The notes below the pieces were generated by a model. That model searched no databases. It worked only from the letters and a program-made list of their open reading frames with translations, and had not been told where the DNA came from. The translations under genes and the position numbers were made by a program. From Bisbaumannia salifodinae (GTDB lineage: Bacteria > Pseudomonadota > Gammaproteobacteria > Pseudomonadales > Halomonadaceae), in assembly GCF_039522585.1 (NCBI RefSeq), contig NZ_BAAADR010000002.1: a DNA stretch of 64,000 nt. One strand, written 5' to 3'. Shown piece by piece: positions 23,817 to 33,040 of this stretch. Each line of letters opens with the position of its first letter. Within the stretch, counting starts at the first letter, position 1.

Positions 23817-25867
23817 TCAGCGGCCAGGGTCTGCCACAGGAAGGTAAAGGCCAGGGCCTGCATCCGCGCCCGCTGGGGGTTGTCGGCGGCGCCGCCATGG
23901 CCGCCTTCGAGGTTCTCGTAATAGAGCGCCGGCTGGCCCAGCTCGCGCAGCCGCGCCAGCATCTTGCGGGCATGGCCCGGGTGGACCCGGTCGTCCCGGG
24001 TGCTGGTCATCAGCAGCGTCGGCGGGTAGGCCGCCGCCGGGTCCAGGTTGTGGTAGGGGGAGAGGTCGCGCAGGAAGGCGTCCCAGTCGTCGCCGTCCGG
24101 GTCGCCGTACTCGGCCATCCAGGAGGCGCCGGCCAGCAGCTCGTGGTAACGGCGCATATCGAGCAGCGGCACCTGGCAGACCACGGCGCCGAACAGTCGC
24201 GGGTATTTCACCAGCATATTGCCCACCAGCAGGCCGCCGTTGGAGCCGCCCTGGATGCCCAGGCGCCGCGGCGAGGTGACGCCCCGGGCGATCAGGTCCT
24301 CGGCCACGGCGGCGAAGTCCTCGAAGGCCCGGGGACGCTTCTCCTTGAGCGCCGCCTGGTGCCAGTCGGGGCCGTATTCGCCGCCACCGCGGATATTGGC
24401 CACCACATAGACCCCGCCCCGGGAGAGCCAGCCGCGCCCCACCCCGGGGCTATAGGCGGGCAGCAGCGAGACCTCGAAGCCGCCGTAGCCGTAGAGCAGG
24501 GTCGGATGCTCGCCATGGGGGGCGAGATCGCGCCGCGCCACCTGGAAATAGGGGATACGGGTACCATCGGCGCTGGTGGCGAAGTGCTGGCTGACCGCGA
24601 TGCCCTCGGCCGCGAACAGCGCCGGGGCCCGCTTGAGCGGTGTGAGCGGCTCACCGACCCGGCCATGATGGAGGGTGGTGGGGGTCAGGTAGTCGCTGGC
24701 CACCAGGAACAGCTCGTCGCTCTCCTCCGCGTCCACGGCGGCGACGCTCAGGGACCCCGCCTCGGGCACCCCGGCCAGGGGCTCGCGGCGCCAGCCATCG
24801 GCCCCGGGGGTCAGCACCTCCAGGCGGTTGCGCACATGCTCCAGCACATTGAGCACCAGGTGGTGGCGGGTCCAGGTGAGGTCCGCCAGGGAGCGCCCCG
24901 CCTCGGGGGTGAAGAGCACCCGCACCTCGCGGCGGCCGGCCAGCCAGGCGTCGAGCTCGGCCACCAGCAGGCTGCCCGCCGCATGGGTGGTGCCCGCCAG
25001 GGTCCAGGGCTCGCGCAGTTCCAGGGTCAGCCACTGCCGATACAGCCCCTTGCGGGCCGAGTCGGGGACCTCCAGGCGCCGCGGCATGCCCGCCGCGTCG
25101 AGCAAGTAGAGCTCGCTGGCGTAGAAGGCCCTGGCCCGGCGGATCAGGTGGCGCTCGAAGCCGGGGGTGTCGTCGACCCCGGCGGAGACCGAGAGGTCAT
25201 CGACCTCACCCTCGAAGCAGAGCGGCGCCTGGGCCAGGGGCGTGCCGCGATGCCAGCGGCGCACCTGGCGGGGGTAGCCGGAGGCGGTCAGCGAGCCCTC
25301 TCCCACCTCGGTGAAGGCATAGACGCTGTCGCCATCGATCCAGGCCAGGTCGCCCTTGGCCTCGGGGCGATGGAAGCCGTCCTCCACCCAGCGCTTCTCC
25401 ACCAGGTCGAACTCCCGGGTCACGTCGGCGTCGGCCCCGCCCCGGGACAGATTCACCAGGCAGTGGCGCCAGGGCTCGCCCTCGCCACGGGGCCGCAGGC
25501 AGTGGGCGCCGTGCCACACCCAATTCTCCCCCTCGGCGGCGTTGAGGGCATCCAGGTCGATCAGCACTTCCCAGTCCGGCCGCGGCCTGGCGTACTCGGC
25601 CAGCGGGGTGCGGCGCCAGACGCCCCGGGGGTGGGCCTGGTCCTGCCAGAAGTTGTAGTAATGGGGGCCTCGGCGTACCACGAAGGGGATGCGCTCGTCG
25701 GCCTCGAGGATCGCCAGCAGGTCATCGCGCAGCGCTTCGAAGTCCGGATCACTGGCCAACCAGGCCAGGGTCTCGGCGTTGTGCTCCCGCACCCAGGCCA
25801 GGGCCGCCGGGTCGTCCACCGCCTCGAGCCAGCGGTGGGGATCATGGGGGTCTGATGACTGTGCCAT
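23813..25867 (-). CDS. S9 family prolyl oligopeptidase
   Basis: A 684-residue serine peptidase of the prolyl oligopeptidase family. The N-terminal ~400 residues form the beta-propeller, starting HRWLEAVDDPAALAWVREHN as in POP proteins. The C-terminal alpha/beta-hydrolase domain has YGGFEVSLLPAYSP and the nucleophile elbow GGSNGGLL; Asp and His follow in TSTRDDRVHPGH and EGGHGG. No signal peptide is seen, so it is cytoplasmic or released otherwise. It could free proline or modified residues from small peptides. It is tail-to-tail with the ALDH gene. Confidence 0.9.
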   Translation of the reverse strand: MAQSSDPHDPHRWLEAVDDPAALAWVREHNAETLAWLASDPDFEALRDDLLAILEADERIPFVVRRGPHYYNFWQDQAHPRGVWRRTPLAEYARPRPDWEVLIDLDALNAAEGENWVWHGAHCLRPRGEGEPWRHCLVNLSRGGADADVTREFDLVEKRWVEDGFHRPEAKGDLAWIDGDSVYAFTEVGEGSLTASGYPRQVRRWHRGTPLAQAPLCFEGEVDDLSVSAGVDDTPGFERHLIRRARAFYASELYLLDAAGMPRRLEVPDSARKGLYRQWLTLELREPWTLAGTTHAAGSLLVAELDAWLAGRREVRVLFTPEAGRSLADLTWTRHHLVLNVLEHVRNRLEVLTPGADGWRREPLAGVPEAGSLSVAAVDAEESDELFLVASDYLTPTTLHHGRVGEPLTPLKRAPALFAAEGIAVSQHFATSADGTRIPYFQVARRDLAPHGEHPTLLYGYGGFEVSLLPAYSPGVGRGWLSRGGVYVVANIRGGGEYGPDWHQAALKEKRPRAFEDFAAVAEDLIARGVTSPRRLGIQGGSNGGLLVGNMLVKYPRLFGAVVCQVPLLDMRRYHELLAGASWMAEYGDPDGDDWDAFLRDLSPYHNLDPAAAYPPTLLMTSTRDDRVHPGHARKMLARLRELGQPALYYENLEGGHGGAADNPQRARMQALAFTFLWQTLAAD

Positions 25868-25913
25868 TGGCGTTCTCCCGAGGGGCCTTGGGCCCAGTGT
25901 ATCGGGGAGCGGC

Positions 25914-26903
25914 TCAGGCGTCGCGACTCCTTTCCGGGTCGGGGCCCCGGCGCGCCTGGCGTGGCGACTGGCCGTAGAAGCCGCGGAAGGCCCGGGAGAA
26001 GCTGGAGCTGGAGGTGAAGCCGCAGGCCAGGCCCACCGAGAGGATATCCAGCTCGGTCTCGTCGAGCAGGCGGCGGGCCCGCTCCAGGCGCAGCTTGAGG
26101 TAGTAGTGGCGGGGCGAGCAGCCCAGCTCCTGGTCGAAGAGGCGCTGCAGCTGACGCGGAGAGACGCCGCCGCGGCGGGCCACCTCGGCGAGGCTCAGCG
26201 GCTCCTCCAGGTGGCGCTCCATCAGCGCCACCGCCTCCACCAGGTGCCGCTTGTGGGTGCCCAGGCGCCGCGCCAGGGTCATGCGCTGCTGGTCGCTGCG
26301 GGTGCGGATGCGCTCGTGGATCAGCTGCTCGGAGACATCGACGGCCAGTCGCGCCCCGTGGCGCCGGCCGATCACCTCCAGGGCCATGTCCATGGCGGCG
26401 GCGCCGCCGGCACAGGAGAAACGCCGCCGGCCCAGCTCGAAGAGCTCGTCGGAGGTCGACACCCCGGGGAAGCGCTCGCGGAAGGCGGGCAGGCTCTCCC
26501 AGTGCAGGGTGACCCGCTCGCCCTCCAGCAGGCCGGCCGCCGCCAGCAGGAAGCAGCCGGTGTCCAGGCCGCCCAGCACGCAGCCGGCCTGATCCAGGCG
26601 GTGCAGCCAGGCCATCAGCGGCCGGCTGAGGTGCGCCTCCGGCGCGAAGCCGCTGCATACCGCCAGCGAGGGCAGATGGTGCACCTCGCCGATAGCCTGG
26701 TCGCTCATCAATGTCATGCCGTTGGAGGCGGTGACCGGCCCGCCGGCCTCGCTGATCAGGGTCCAGTCGAAGAGCGGCCGGCCGCTGATGCGGTTGGCGA
26801 TGCGCAGCGGCTCCACCGCGGCGAAGAAGGCCATCATCGAGAAGCGCGGCAGCAGCAGGAAGCCGACGGTCTCGGGCAGGGGCCCCGCATACGCCAGGCG
26901 CAT
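25914..26903 (-). CDS. GlxA-type AraC regulator, copy 4 (GbdR/CdhR-like)
   Basis: A 329-residue regulator with the DJ-1/PfpI-like domain (VGFLLLPRFSMMAFFAAVEP) and two helix-turn-helix motifs, the second (SVGLACGFTSSSSFSRAF) identical to that of copy 1. By eye about three-quarters of residues match copy 1. It begins 5 nt after the end of the BCCT gene and is therefore cotranscribed with it. GbdR-like sensing of glycine betaine or a related compound is a reasonable inference, but the two paralogues cannot be told apart by sequence alone. Confidence 0.78.
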   Translation of the reverse strand: MRLAYAGPLPETVGFLLLPRFSMMAFFAAVEPLRIANRISGRPLFDWTLISEAGGPVTASNGMTLMSDQAIGEVHHLPSLAVCSGFAPEAHLSRPLMAWLHRLDQAGCVLGGLDTGCFLLAAAGLLEGERVTLHWESLPAFRERFPGVSTSDELFELGRRRFSCAGGAAAMDMALEVIGRRHGARLAVDVSEQLIHERIRTRSDQQRMTLARRLGTHKRHLVEAVALMERHLEEPLSLAEVARRGGVSPRQLQRLFDQELGCSPRHYYLKLRLERARRLLDETELDILSVGLACGFTSSSSFSRAFRGFYGQSPRQARRGPDPERSRDA

Positions 26904-26907
26904 GGCG

Positions 26908-28578
26908 TCAGCCCCGCCCCGCCGGGACGGCCTGGGCCGCCCGCCGCCGGCGGCGCACCGCGGCGGGGTTCTGGATCAGCGACTTGAGCACCCCCAGGGT
27001 CATCAGGATGATCACCACGCTCAGCGGCAGGGCCGCGGCGATGGAGGCGGTCTGCAGGGCGCCGAGGCCGCCGGCCAGCAGCAGCACCGCCGCCACGGCG
27101 CCGATCACCGCCCCCCAGAAGATGCGCATCGGCCGGGAGGGCTCATCGTTGCCCAGGGAGAGGATGGTGGTGATCACCAGGGTCCCGGAGTCGGAGGAGG
27201 TGATAAACCAGCTACCCAGCAGCAGCGTCGCCAGCGCCGAGACCGCCCAGGCCAGCCAGGGGGTGGCCACCAGGCCATCGATGGTGCCATAGAGGGCCGC
27301 CGGCAGGTTCCAGTTCTGCACCAGGGTGATCAGCCCGGCCTCGCCGCCGGCGGTCAGCTCCTGATGCAGGGCCACGCCGCCGAAGACGCAGAGCCAACCG
27401 ATGATGATGGCGGTGGGAATGACCATCACGCAGACCATGTATTCGCGCAGGGTACGCCCCTTGGAGATGCGCGCGATAAAGAGGCCGACGAAGGGCGCCC
27501 AGGCCAGCCACCAGCCCCAGTAGAAGATGGTCCAGTCGCCCTGCCACTGGGAGGGTCCCGGCTCCTCGGGGAACCACAGCCCCATCTGCACGAAGTTGCC
27601 CAGGTAGTGGCCCAGGGAGTCGCCGAACATGCCCAGCAGCCAGTTGGTGGGGCCGGCGAACAGGAAGACCCCCAGCAGCAGCACCGACATGATGATGTTC
27701 CACTGGGAGAGCAGCTTGATGCCACGCCCCACCCCGGAGACCGCCGAGAGAATCGACAGCGCGCTGATAAGGGCGATCAGCGCCAGCTGGGTGGGGTTGC
27801 CCGGGTCGATGCCGAACAGCCGCTCCAGGCCGGTGGCGATCTGGCTCACCCCCAGCCCCAGGGAGGTGGCCACCCCGAAGACGGCGCCGAACACCGCCAG
27901 GATATCCACCAGATGGCCGATGGGGCCGTAGATGCGCTCGCCGATAAACGGATAGAGCGCCGAGCGCAGCGCCAGGGGCAGCTTCTTGCGGTAGGCGAAG
28001 TAGGCCAGCGACAGGCCCACCAGCACATAGACCGCCCAGCCGTGCAGGCCCCAGTGGAAGTAGGTGACCGCCAGCGCCGAGACCGCCCGCTCATGGCCCA
28101 GCGCGGTGGCCCCGGCCAGGTCCGCATAGGGGTTGTTGGGGTAGCCGAAGGCAGCGCTGGTATCCAGGTAGAAGAGCGGCTCGGCGACGCCGAAGAAGAG
28201 GATGCCGATGCCGATGCCCGCGGAGAAGAGCATGGCGATCCAGGCGAAGGTGGAGAACTCCGGGCGGCTATCGTCGTCGCCCAGGCGAATCTTGCCGAAG
28301 GGGCTGAGCATCAGGCCGAAGCAGACGGCGATCAGGAACACCAAAGTGATGATGTAGTAGGCGCTGAAGGTGCTTTCGATCCAGGCCCGGGCGCTGCCGA
28401 AGACGGTACCGGCCAGGGAGGTATCGAAGGCGGTAAACAGCACGAAGGCCAGGATGATGGCGGCGGCGGTCAGGGTCATGCCGCGGTGGGCGCCCTTGAG
28501 CAGGCCCTGCTGCTGAATCGGTAAGGCGGCGGGGTTCAGCGGCCCCGCCTGGCTGGGGTCGTCGTGATGGTCGGACAT
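26908..28578 (-). CDS. BCCT-family betaine/choline transporter
   Basis: A 556-residue carrier with 12 predicted helices and canonical BCCT signatures: GIGIGILFFGVAEP in helix 3, and the helix-8 box FYWGWWLAWAPFVGLFIARI, followed by SKGRTLREY. It moves glycine betaine, choline or a similar quaternary amine with sodium or protons. Compared with the short BCCT at 9309 it keeps all aromatic-box residues. The ATG at 28578 follows GAGGAGCCGAG. It shares a transcript with the GlxA-type regulator downstream, a substrate-sensing arrangement. Confidence 0.9.
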   Translation of the reverse strand: MSDHHDDPSQAGPLNPAALPIQQQGLLKGAHRGMTLTAAAIILAFVLFTAFDTSLAGTVFGSARAWIESTFSAYYIITLVFLIAVCFGLMLSPFGKIRLGDDDSRPEFSTFAWIAMLFSAGIGIGILFFGVAEPLFYLDTSAAFGYPNNPYADLAGATALGHERAVSALAVTYFHWGLHGWAVYVLVGLSLAYFAYRKKLPLALRSALYPFIGERIYGPIGHLVDILAVFGAVFGVATSLGLGVSQIATGLERLFGIDPGNPTQLALIALISALSILSAVSGVGRGIKLLSQWNIIMSVLLLGVFLFAGPTNWLLGMFGDSLGHYLGNFVQMGLWFPEEPGPSQWQGDWTIFYWGWWLAWAPFVGLFIARISKGRTLREYMVCVMVIPTAIIIGWLCVFGGVALHQELTAGGEAGLITLVQNWNLPAALYGTIDGLVATPWLAWAVSALATLLLGSWFITSSDSGTLVITTILSLGNDEPSRPMRIFWGAVIGAVAAVLLLAGGLGALQTASIAAALPLSVVIILMTLGVLKSLIQNPAAVRRRRRAAQAVPAGRG

Positions 28579-28775
28579 CTCGGCTCCTCGAGCCGTTGTC
28601 GTGAGCGTCGGACAGTGTCGCAAGCCCCGGAGAGCGGAGATTGTGAGACTAGCCGTTCACGCAACGGACGGATGATCCGCCGGGGCCTGGGTCATGCCTG
28701 TCAATGGCCCCAGGGCGGAGATCGGCATGGGTTCGGGACAGGCACGCCCCTATGGTGGGCGAAGCCGTCAGGTAG

Positions 28776-28796
28776 AAATGACGCAATACGTCATTT
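28776..28796. promoter_or_regulatory. inverted repeat, operator candidate upstream of BCCT
   Basis: Arms AAATGACG and CGTCATTT flank CAATA. The site is about 200 bp upstream of the BCCT start and 110 bp after the permease gene stop, in a 309-bp gene-free stretch. No U-tract suits it as a terminator of the permease operon. The binding protein is unknown. Confidence 0.4.
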
Positions 28797-28805
28797 AATC
28801 AACTT

Positions 28806-28818
28806 AATGCGACGCATT
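28806..28818. promoter_or_regulatory. 13-bp perfect palindrome upstream of BCCT
   Basis: AATGCG-A-CGCATT lies 10 bp from the preceding inverted repeat. Its first ten bases recur upstream of the other BCCT gene (9172-9181). It is a candidate site for one of the island's regulators. The rest of this 309-bp gap shows nothing I can assign. Confidence 0.4.
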
Positions 28819-28887
28819 TTAGCCTTTCTCGCCATCACGCGGCCAGAATCCGCACCCGATCGACGCCGATGGCACTTCGAGTTGTCA

Positions 28888-29688
28888 CTAGACGCCGGGC
28901 ACCCGGGTCTCCCGGCGCCGCTTGATCTCGTAGGCGATGGCCAGCAGCACCGTGACCAGGATCAGGATCAGCCCCAGGGCGTTGACCGCCGGGGTCAGGC
29001 CGGTGCGCACCTTGGAGGCGATATAGACGGTGAGGGTGGTGTCATAGCCCACCACGAAGAGGGTGGTGTTGTAGTTCTCGAAGGATTGCAGGAAGGCGAT
29101 CACCGCCGCCGAGAGGATCGCCGGCCGGAGGTAGGGCAGCAGGATGCGCCGGAACATCTGCCACTGGCTGGCGCCCAGGTCCAGGGCGGCGCGCTCCATG
29201 GTGCGGTCGAAGCGCTGCAGCCGGGCGGTGACCATCAGCATCACATAGGCGGTGATAAAGGTGGCCTGGCCCAGCACGGTGAGCAGGATGCCGCCGCTCA
29301 CCCCCCACTGGCGCCAGAAGATCAGCGTCGAGATACCGATGATCACCCCCGGGGTCAGCAGCGGCGAGAGGATCAGCGCATAGAGGAAGGGCTTGGCGCG
29401 GCTAGACACCGTGTTGAGGAAGAGCGCCGTGGCGATGCCGATGGGCACCGCCACCACCAGCACCCCGGCGGCGACGATCAGGCTGTTGGTGAGCGCCTGC
29501 CACATGCCGCCATCGGCGGCCAGCTCGCCAAACCAGCGCAGGGTGGTGCCGTCCCAGGGGGTCACGGTGGGGAAGCGGCTGTCGTTGAAGGTCGCCGCCG
29601 CCATCACCAGCAGCGGCAGGAAGAGGTAGGCGAAGAACACCACCACATAGCCGCGCAGGGCCCAGCTCATCAGTCGTTGCGAACTCAT
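28888..29688 (-). CDS. spermidine/putrescine-type ABC permease (PotC)
   Basis: A 266-residue inner-membrane permease with about six helices. The EAA loop reads AALDLGASQWQMFRRILLPYL, typical of PotC-type permeases. I chose the ATG before SSQRLM because AAAGGATGG lies at the right distance; upstream in-frame starts run into a repeat element. It is the last gene of the potD-A-B-C-like operon and is separated from the PotB-like gene by a 155-bp spacer carrying a mobile palindromic element. Confidence 0.86.
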   Translation of the reverse strand: MSSQRLMSWALRGYVVVFFAYLFLPLLVMAAATFNDSRFPTVTPWDGTTLRWFGELAADGGMWQALTNSLIVAAGVLVVAVPIGIATALFLNTVSSRAKPFLYALILSPLLTPGVIIGISTLIFWRQWGVSGGILLTVLGQATFITAYVMLMVTARLQRFDRTMERAALDLGASQWQMFRRILLPYLRPAILSAAVIAFLQSFENYNTTLFVVGYDTTLTVYIASKVRTGLTPAVNALGLILILVTVLLAIAYEIKRRRETRVPGV

Positions 29689-29721
29689 CGAATCCATCCT
29701 TTGATGTCCCAGTAAGCGGCG

Positions 29722-29816
29722 CCGAGGGACCACACGAGCAAAGCGTCATTATCAGGGACGAGAATGCCGAGCGCCCATGGAGGGGTTCACAGCGTCTTTG
29801 CGAGGTGGTTCCTCGG
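29722..29816. repeat. palindromic interspersed element, copy A (95 bp)
   Basis: Ends CCGAGGGACCAC and GTGGTTCCTCGG pair at 11 of 12 positions. The 68-bp interior (29736-29803; GAGCAAAGCGTC ... TTCACAGCGTCTTTGCGA) aligns without gaps to the reverse complement of 36552-36619. It lies inside the permease operon, between the PotB- and PotC-like genes, and would be transcribed. Confidence 0.75.
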
Positions 29817-29843
29817 ACAAGCCGCTGCATCCGGCTCCCGAGG

Positions 29844-30731
29844 CTACTTGGCGATATCCCCCAGCCCCACCTTGAAGACCTTCATCACCAGCGACATGAA
29901 GCCGATGCACAGGATCAGCAGCAGGAAGGCGTAGGCCGCCCCCTGGTTCCAGTTGCCGCCCTCGAAGAACCAGTTGTAGATGATCTGGGTGAACCAGCGG
30001 CTGCCCGGCGAGCCCAGCAGGGCCGGCACCGCATAGCTGCCCGCCGCCAGCATAAAGGTCATGATGCAGCCGGTGGCGATGCCCGGCTTGGCATGGGGAA
30101 TGATGATGCGCCGATGGGTGCGCAGGGTGCCGGCGCCCAGGTCCCGGGCCGCCCGCACCTGGTTGTCGTCGAGGCTCTCGATGACGTTGTAGATGGGGAA
30201 GACCATAAACAGGATATAGGCGTAAACCATGCCCACCATGACCCCGGCATCGCCGCTGAGGAAGCGGATGGGGCGGTCGATCAGCCCCAGCATCATCAGC
30301 ACCTCGTTGAGCGGGCCGCGAAACGCCAGGATGATAAACCACGAGTAGGTGCGCAGGATCTCGTTGATCCAGAAGGGAATGATCAGCAGCAGGATGCATA
30401 GCGCCGCCTGCCGCGGGCTGGCCAGCTTGGCCAGGTAGTAGGCCAGCGGGTAGCTGACCATCAGCGTCAGCAGGGTCACCAGCACGCTGGACCACAGCGT
30501 CTTGAAGAAGATCGCCCGGTGGATCTCGTTGTTGAACAGGGTGACGTAATTGGCCAGGGTCCAGTTGTCCTCGGGCCCGCCTAGCTGGGCCGGCAGCAGG
30601 TTGGGACGCAGCGAGTAGTCGATCATCTGCAACTGGGGCAGGGTGACCATGACGATCAGCCAGATCCCCAGCAGGGCCAGGATCGCCGCCGCCAAGGGGC
30701 CGCCGAAGCGCGCCCGCAGCTGCCTAAACAT
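29844..30731 (-). CDS. spermidine/putrescine-type ABC permease (PotB)
   Basis: A 295-residue inner-membrane permease, six predicted helices. The EAA loop is AARDLGAGTLRTHRRIIIPH, and IPFWINEILRTYSWFIIL is a hallmark of PotB proteins. It partners with the PotC-like permease. Its start overlaps the end of the ATPase gene by 8 nt. Confidence 0.88.
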   Translation of the reverse strand: MFRQLRARFGGPLAAAILALLGIWLIVMVTLPQLQMIDYSLRPNLLPAQLGGPEDNWTLANYVTLFNNEIHRAIFFKTLWSSVLVTLLTLMVSYPLAYYLAKLASPRQAALCILLLIIPFWINEILRTYSWFIILAFRGPLNEVLMMLGLIDRPIRFLSGDAGVMVGMVYAYILFMVFPIYNVIESLDDNQVRAARDLGAGTLRTHRRIIIPHAKPGIATGCIMTFMLAAGSYAVPALLGSPGSRWFTQIIYNWFFEGGNWNQGAAYAFLLLILCIGFMSLVMKVFKVGLGDIAK

Positions 30732-31863
30732 GGGCGCCCTCCACCACCTCGCCGGTGGCCTCGTCCAGCGCCGGGCCGCCGGCGTCGGCCAACACCACCG
30801 CGTCCTCGGGATCGAAGCCGAAGTGGGCGCGCCGCCCCGGCTGGAGCGCCTCGAGATGCTGGCGGGAGAGTTCGTGGCCCAACTGCACCCGGAGCTTCTC
30901 GCCGCTGGCGGCGAGCCGCGTCTCCAGCATCAGCCAGGCGCCCTCGAAGTGCAGCGCCTCGATCGTGGCCTCGAGGCCCTGGCCCGGGGCCACCGGGCGC
31001 AGGTGCTCGGGGCGCACATAGAGGGCCGCGGCGGCGCCATTGGCCAGGGGGGTGGGCGCGGTGCCGCGCCCGCTCAGCTCGCCCAGGGCGCCGCCGTCCA
31101 GGCGGACCCGCTCGCCATCCTGGTCGATGACCTTGGCCTCCAGGCGGTTGTTCTCGCCCACGAAGGCGGCCACGAAGCCGGTCTGGGGCGAGCGGTAGAG
31201 GGTCATGGGGTCGGCCACCTGCTGGAGGTGCCCCGCCGACATCACCGCCACCCGGTCCGACATATTGAGGGCCTCGCCCTGGTCGTGGGTGATATAGATA
31301 AAGGTGATGCCGGTCTTGCGCTGGATCGCCTTGAGCTCCACCCGCATATGCTGGCGCAGCTTGAGGTCCAGGGCCGAGAGCGGCTCGTCGAGCAGCAGCA
31401 CCCGGGGCTCCACCGCCAGGGCCCGGGCGATGGCCACCCGCTGCTTCTGGCCGCCGGAGAGCTCGGTGACCTTCTTGGGGCCGCTGCCCTCCAGGGCCAC
31501 CAGGGCCAGCAGCCGCTCCGAGGTGGCGCGCCGCGTCTTGCGATCGATGCCGCGCACCTCGAGACCGAACTCGATGTTCTCGAACACCGTCATCAGCGGG
31601 AAGAGCGCCAGGTTCTGGAAGATCATCGCAGTGGGGCGGCGGTTCACCGAGACCCCGGCCATGGCCTCGCCACCGATGCGCACCTCCCCGGCACTGGGGG
31701 TCAGGAAGCCGCTGACGATATTGAGCAGGGTGGTCTTGCCGCAGCCCGAGGGGCCGAGGAAGCTGAAGAACTCGCCGGAGGCGATGGCCAGGGAGGTCTC
31801 CTCGATGGCGGTGAAGTCGCCGAAGCGCATCACCACCCGATCCAGTTCGACGCTAGCGTCCAT
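30724..31863 (-). CDS. spermidine/putrescine-type ABC ATPase (PotA)
   Basis: A 379-residue ATPase. Walker A is GPSGCGKT, the signature LSGGQKQR, Walker B VLLLDEPLSALD, and the switch is YITHDQGEA. The C-terminal ~120 residues form the TOBE regulatory domain (LYVRPEHLRPV). The ATG at 31863 is preceded by GAAGG; an upstream in-frame ATG exists. It powers the importer whose binding protein is encoded immediately upstream. The natural substrate may be a polyamine or a related amine. Confidence 0.9.
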   Translation of the reverse strand: MDASVELDRVVMRFGDFTAIEETSLAIASGEFFSFLGPSGCGKTTLLNIVSGFLTPSAGEVRIGGEAMAGVSVNRRPTAMIFQNLALFPLMTVFENIEFGLEVRGIDRKTRRATSERLLALVALEGSGPKKVTELSGGQKQRVAIARALAVEPRVLLLDEPLSALDLKLRQHMRVELKAIQRKTGITFIYITHDQGEALNMSDRVAVMSAGHLQQVADPMTLYRSPQTGFVAAFVGENNRLEAKVIDQDGERVRLDGGALGELSGRGTAPTPLANGAAAALYVRPEHLRPVAPGQGLEATIEALHFEGAWLMLETRLAASGEKLRVQLGHELSRQHLEALQPGRRAHFGFDPEDAVVLADAGGPALDEATGEVVEGAHV

Positions 31864-31895
31864 TGCGCGCTTGCCTTCTTCGATCGACGGAAGCA

Positions 31896-31919
31896 CGGCC
31901 CCCGGAATGCCGGGGGCCG
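31896..31919 (-). other. intra-operon hairpin between binding protein and ATPase genes
   Basis: CGGCCCCCGG and CCGGGGGCCG pair perfectly around a 4-nt loop, with no U-tract. Position just after the binding-protein gene fits a structure that stabilises its mRNA or partly ends transcription. Confidence 0.65.
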
Positions 31920-31924
31920 CTCAC

Positions 31925-33040
31925 TCAGGCGCTTAGGTAGCGATCCTGATACTCGTTGCGCAGCGCCACGTACCAGGGCTCCTGGATCGGCCACCACCAG
32001 AGGTTGGCCAGGTCTTGCTCGCTGTAGGAGTCGGTGAAGAACTGCCGGGTGGCCTCCGGCAACAGCTCGGTGGCGCCCTTGGCGGTGGAGTTGTAGCCGG
32101 TGGCCTCGACGAACATGGCCCCCGCCTCCGGGGTGTAGTACCAGTTGATCAGCTCGTAGACGGCGTCCGGGTTCTGGGCGTTGCGGGGAATCACGAAACC
32201 CTCCATCCACGCCAGGGCCCCCTCCCGGGGCGCGCCATAGGCGATGTCCTCGCCCTCCTGCTGCAGGCGGAAGGCGGTGGAGTCCCAGGTCTGGCCGATG
32301 ATGGCGCCGTTGGTGCGGAAGGCCGCCTGGGCCTCGTTCTCGGTGTCCCAGAACTGCACCAGCATCTGCTTGTGCTTGACCGCCTCCTCGAGGATGACGT
32401 CGAAGTTGGCGCGCATCGCCTCCTCGCTCTTGTAGGAGTCGAGCAGCGGGAAGGGCAGCCGGCCCTCCCGCTCCAGCCACAGGCCGATGCCCACCAGGGC
32501 GGAGTGGCCGCGCACCGTGACGCCCTGGCCATGCTCCGGGTTCCACAGGTCCGCATAGCTGAGGTTGGCGCGATCGATACTGGCATAGCGACGGTGCCAG
32601 GTGATCGCCTCGGTGCCCCAGTCACTGGGCGCGAAGTAGCGGCGCCCGTCCACCACGCCGCCCACCTCGGAGCCCTCGATGGCGCTCTCCAGGGCGCCGT
32701 CCCAGTTGATGCGGGAGGTGTCCAGGGGCTGGACCAGGTCATAGTCCAGGTAGCCGGGCACCCGGTCCACGGTGGGCATGATGACGTCGAAGCCGCTGCC
32801 GTCGGTGGCGCGCAGGGAGTTCATCAGCTCGTCGTTGGTGCCATAGGGGGTGAAGGTGGCGCGGATACCGGTCTTCTCGGTGAAATCCGCCAGCATGGCA
32901 TCGGTGAAGTAGCCGGCCCAGGCATAGATGCGCAGGGTCTGCTCCTGGGCCAGGGCGCTGTTGATATAGAAGGCGGGCGCCGTGGCGGCGGCGCCCGCCG
33001 CCAGCGACCCCTTGAGGAAACGACGACGCGTGATCGACAT
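31925..33040 (-). CDS. polyamine-type periplasmic binding protein (PotD) with Tat-like signal
   Basis: A 371-residue binding protein. The N-terminus SITRRRFLKGSLAAGAAATA is a twin-arginine signal (RRxFLK). The mature start LRIYAWAGYFTDAMLADFTE and NSTAKGATELLPEATRQFF fit the PotD/PotF family. Clustered Trp residues (NLWWWPIQEPWY) resemble amine-binding pockets. The start follows GGAGAGAGAACC. It is first in its operon and would bind the cargo for the PotABC-like importer. Confidence 0.88.
   Translation of the reverse strand: MSITRRRFLKGSLAAGAAATAPAFYINSALAQEQTLRIYAWAGYFTDAMLADFTEKTGIRATFTPYGTNDELMNSLRATDGSGFDVIMPTVDRVPGYLDYDLVQPLDTSRINWDGALESAIEGSEVGGVVDGRRYFAPSDWGTEAITWHRRYASIDRANLSYADLWNPEHGQGVTVRGHSALVGIGLWLEREGRLPFPLLDSYKSEEAMRANFDVILEEAVKHKQMLVQFWDTENEAQAAFRTNGAIIGQTWDSTAFRLQQEGEDIAYGAPREGALAWMEGFVIPRNAQNPDAVYELINWYYTPEAGAMFVEATGYNSTAKGATELLPEATRQFFTDSYSEQDLANLWWWPIQEPWYVALRNEYQDRYLSA

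Noticed and set aside
31896..31919. Full terminator between the binding protein and ATPase genes
   Set aside because: There is no U-tract and the genes clearly form one transporter operon, so a stabilising hairpin is more likely.
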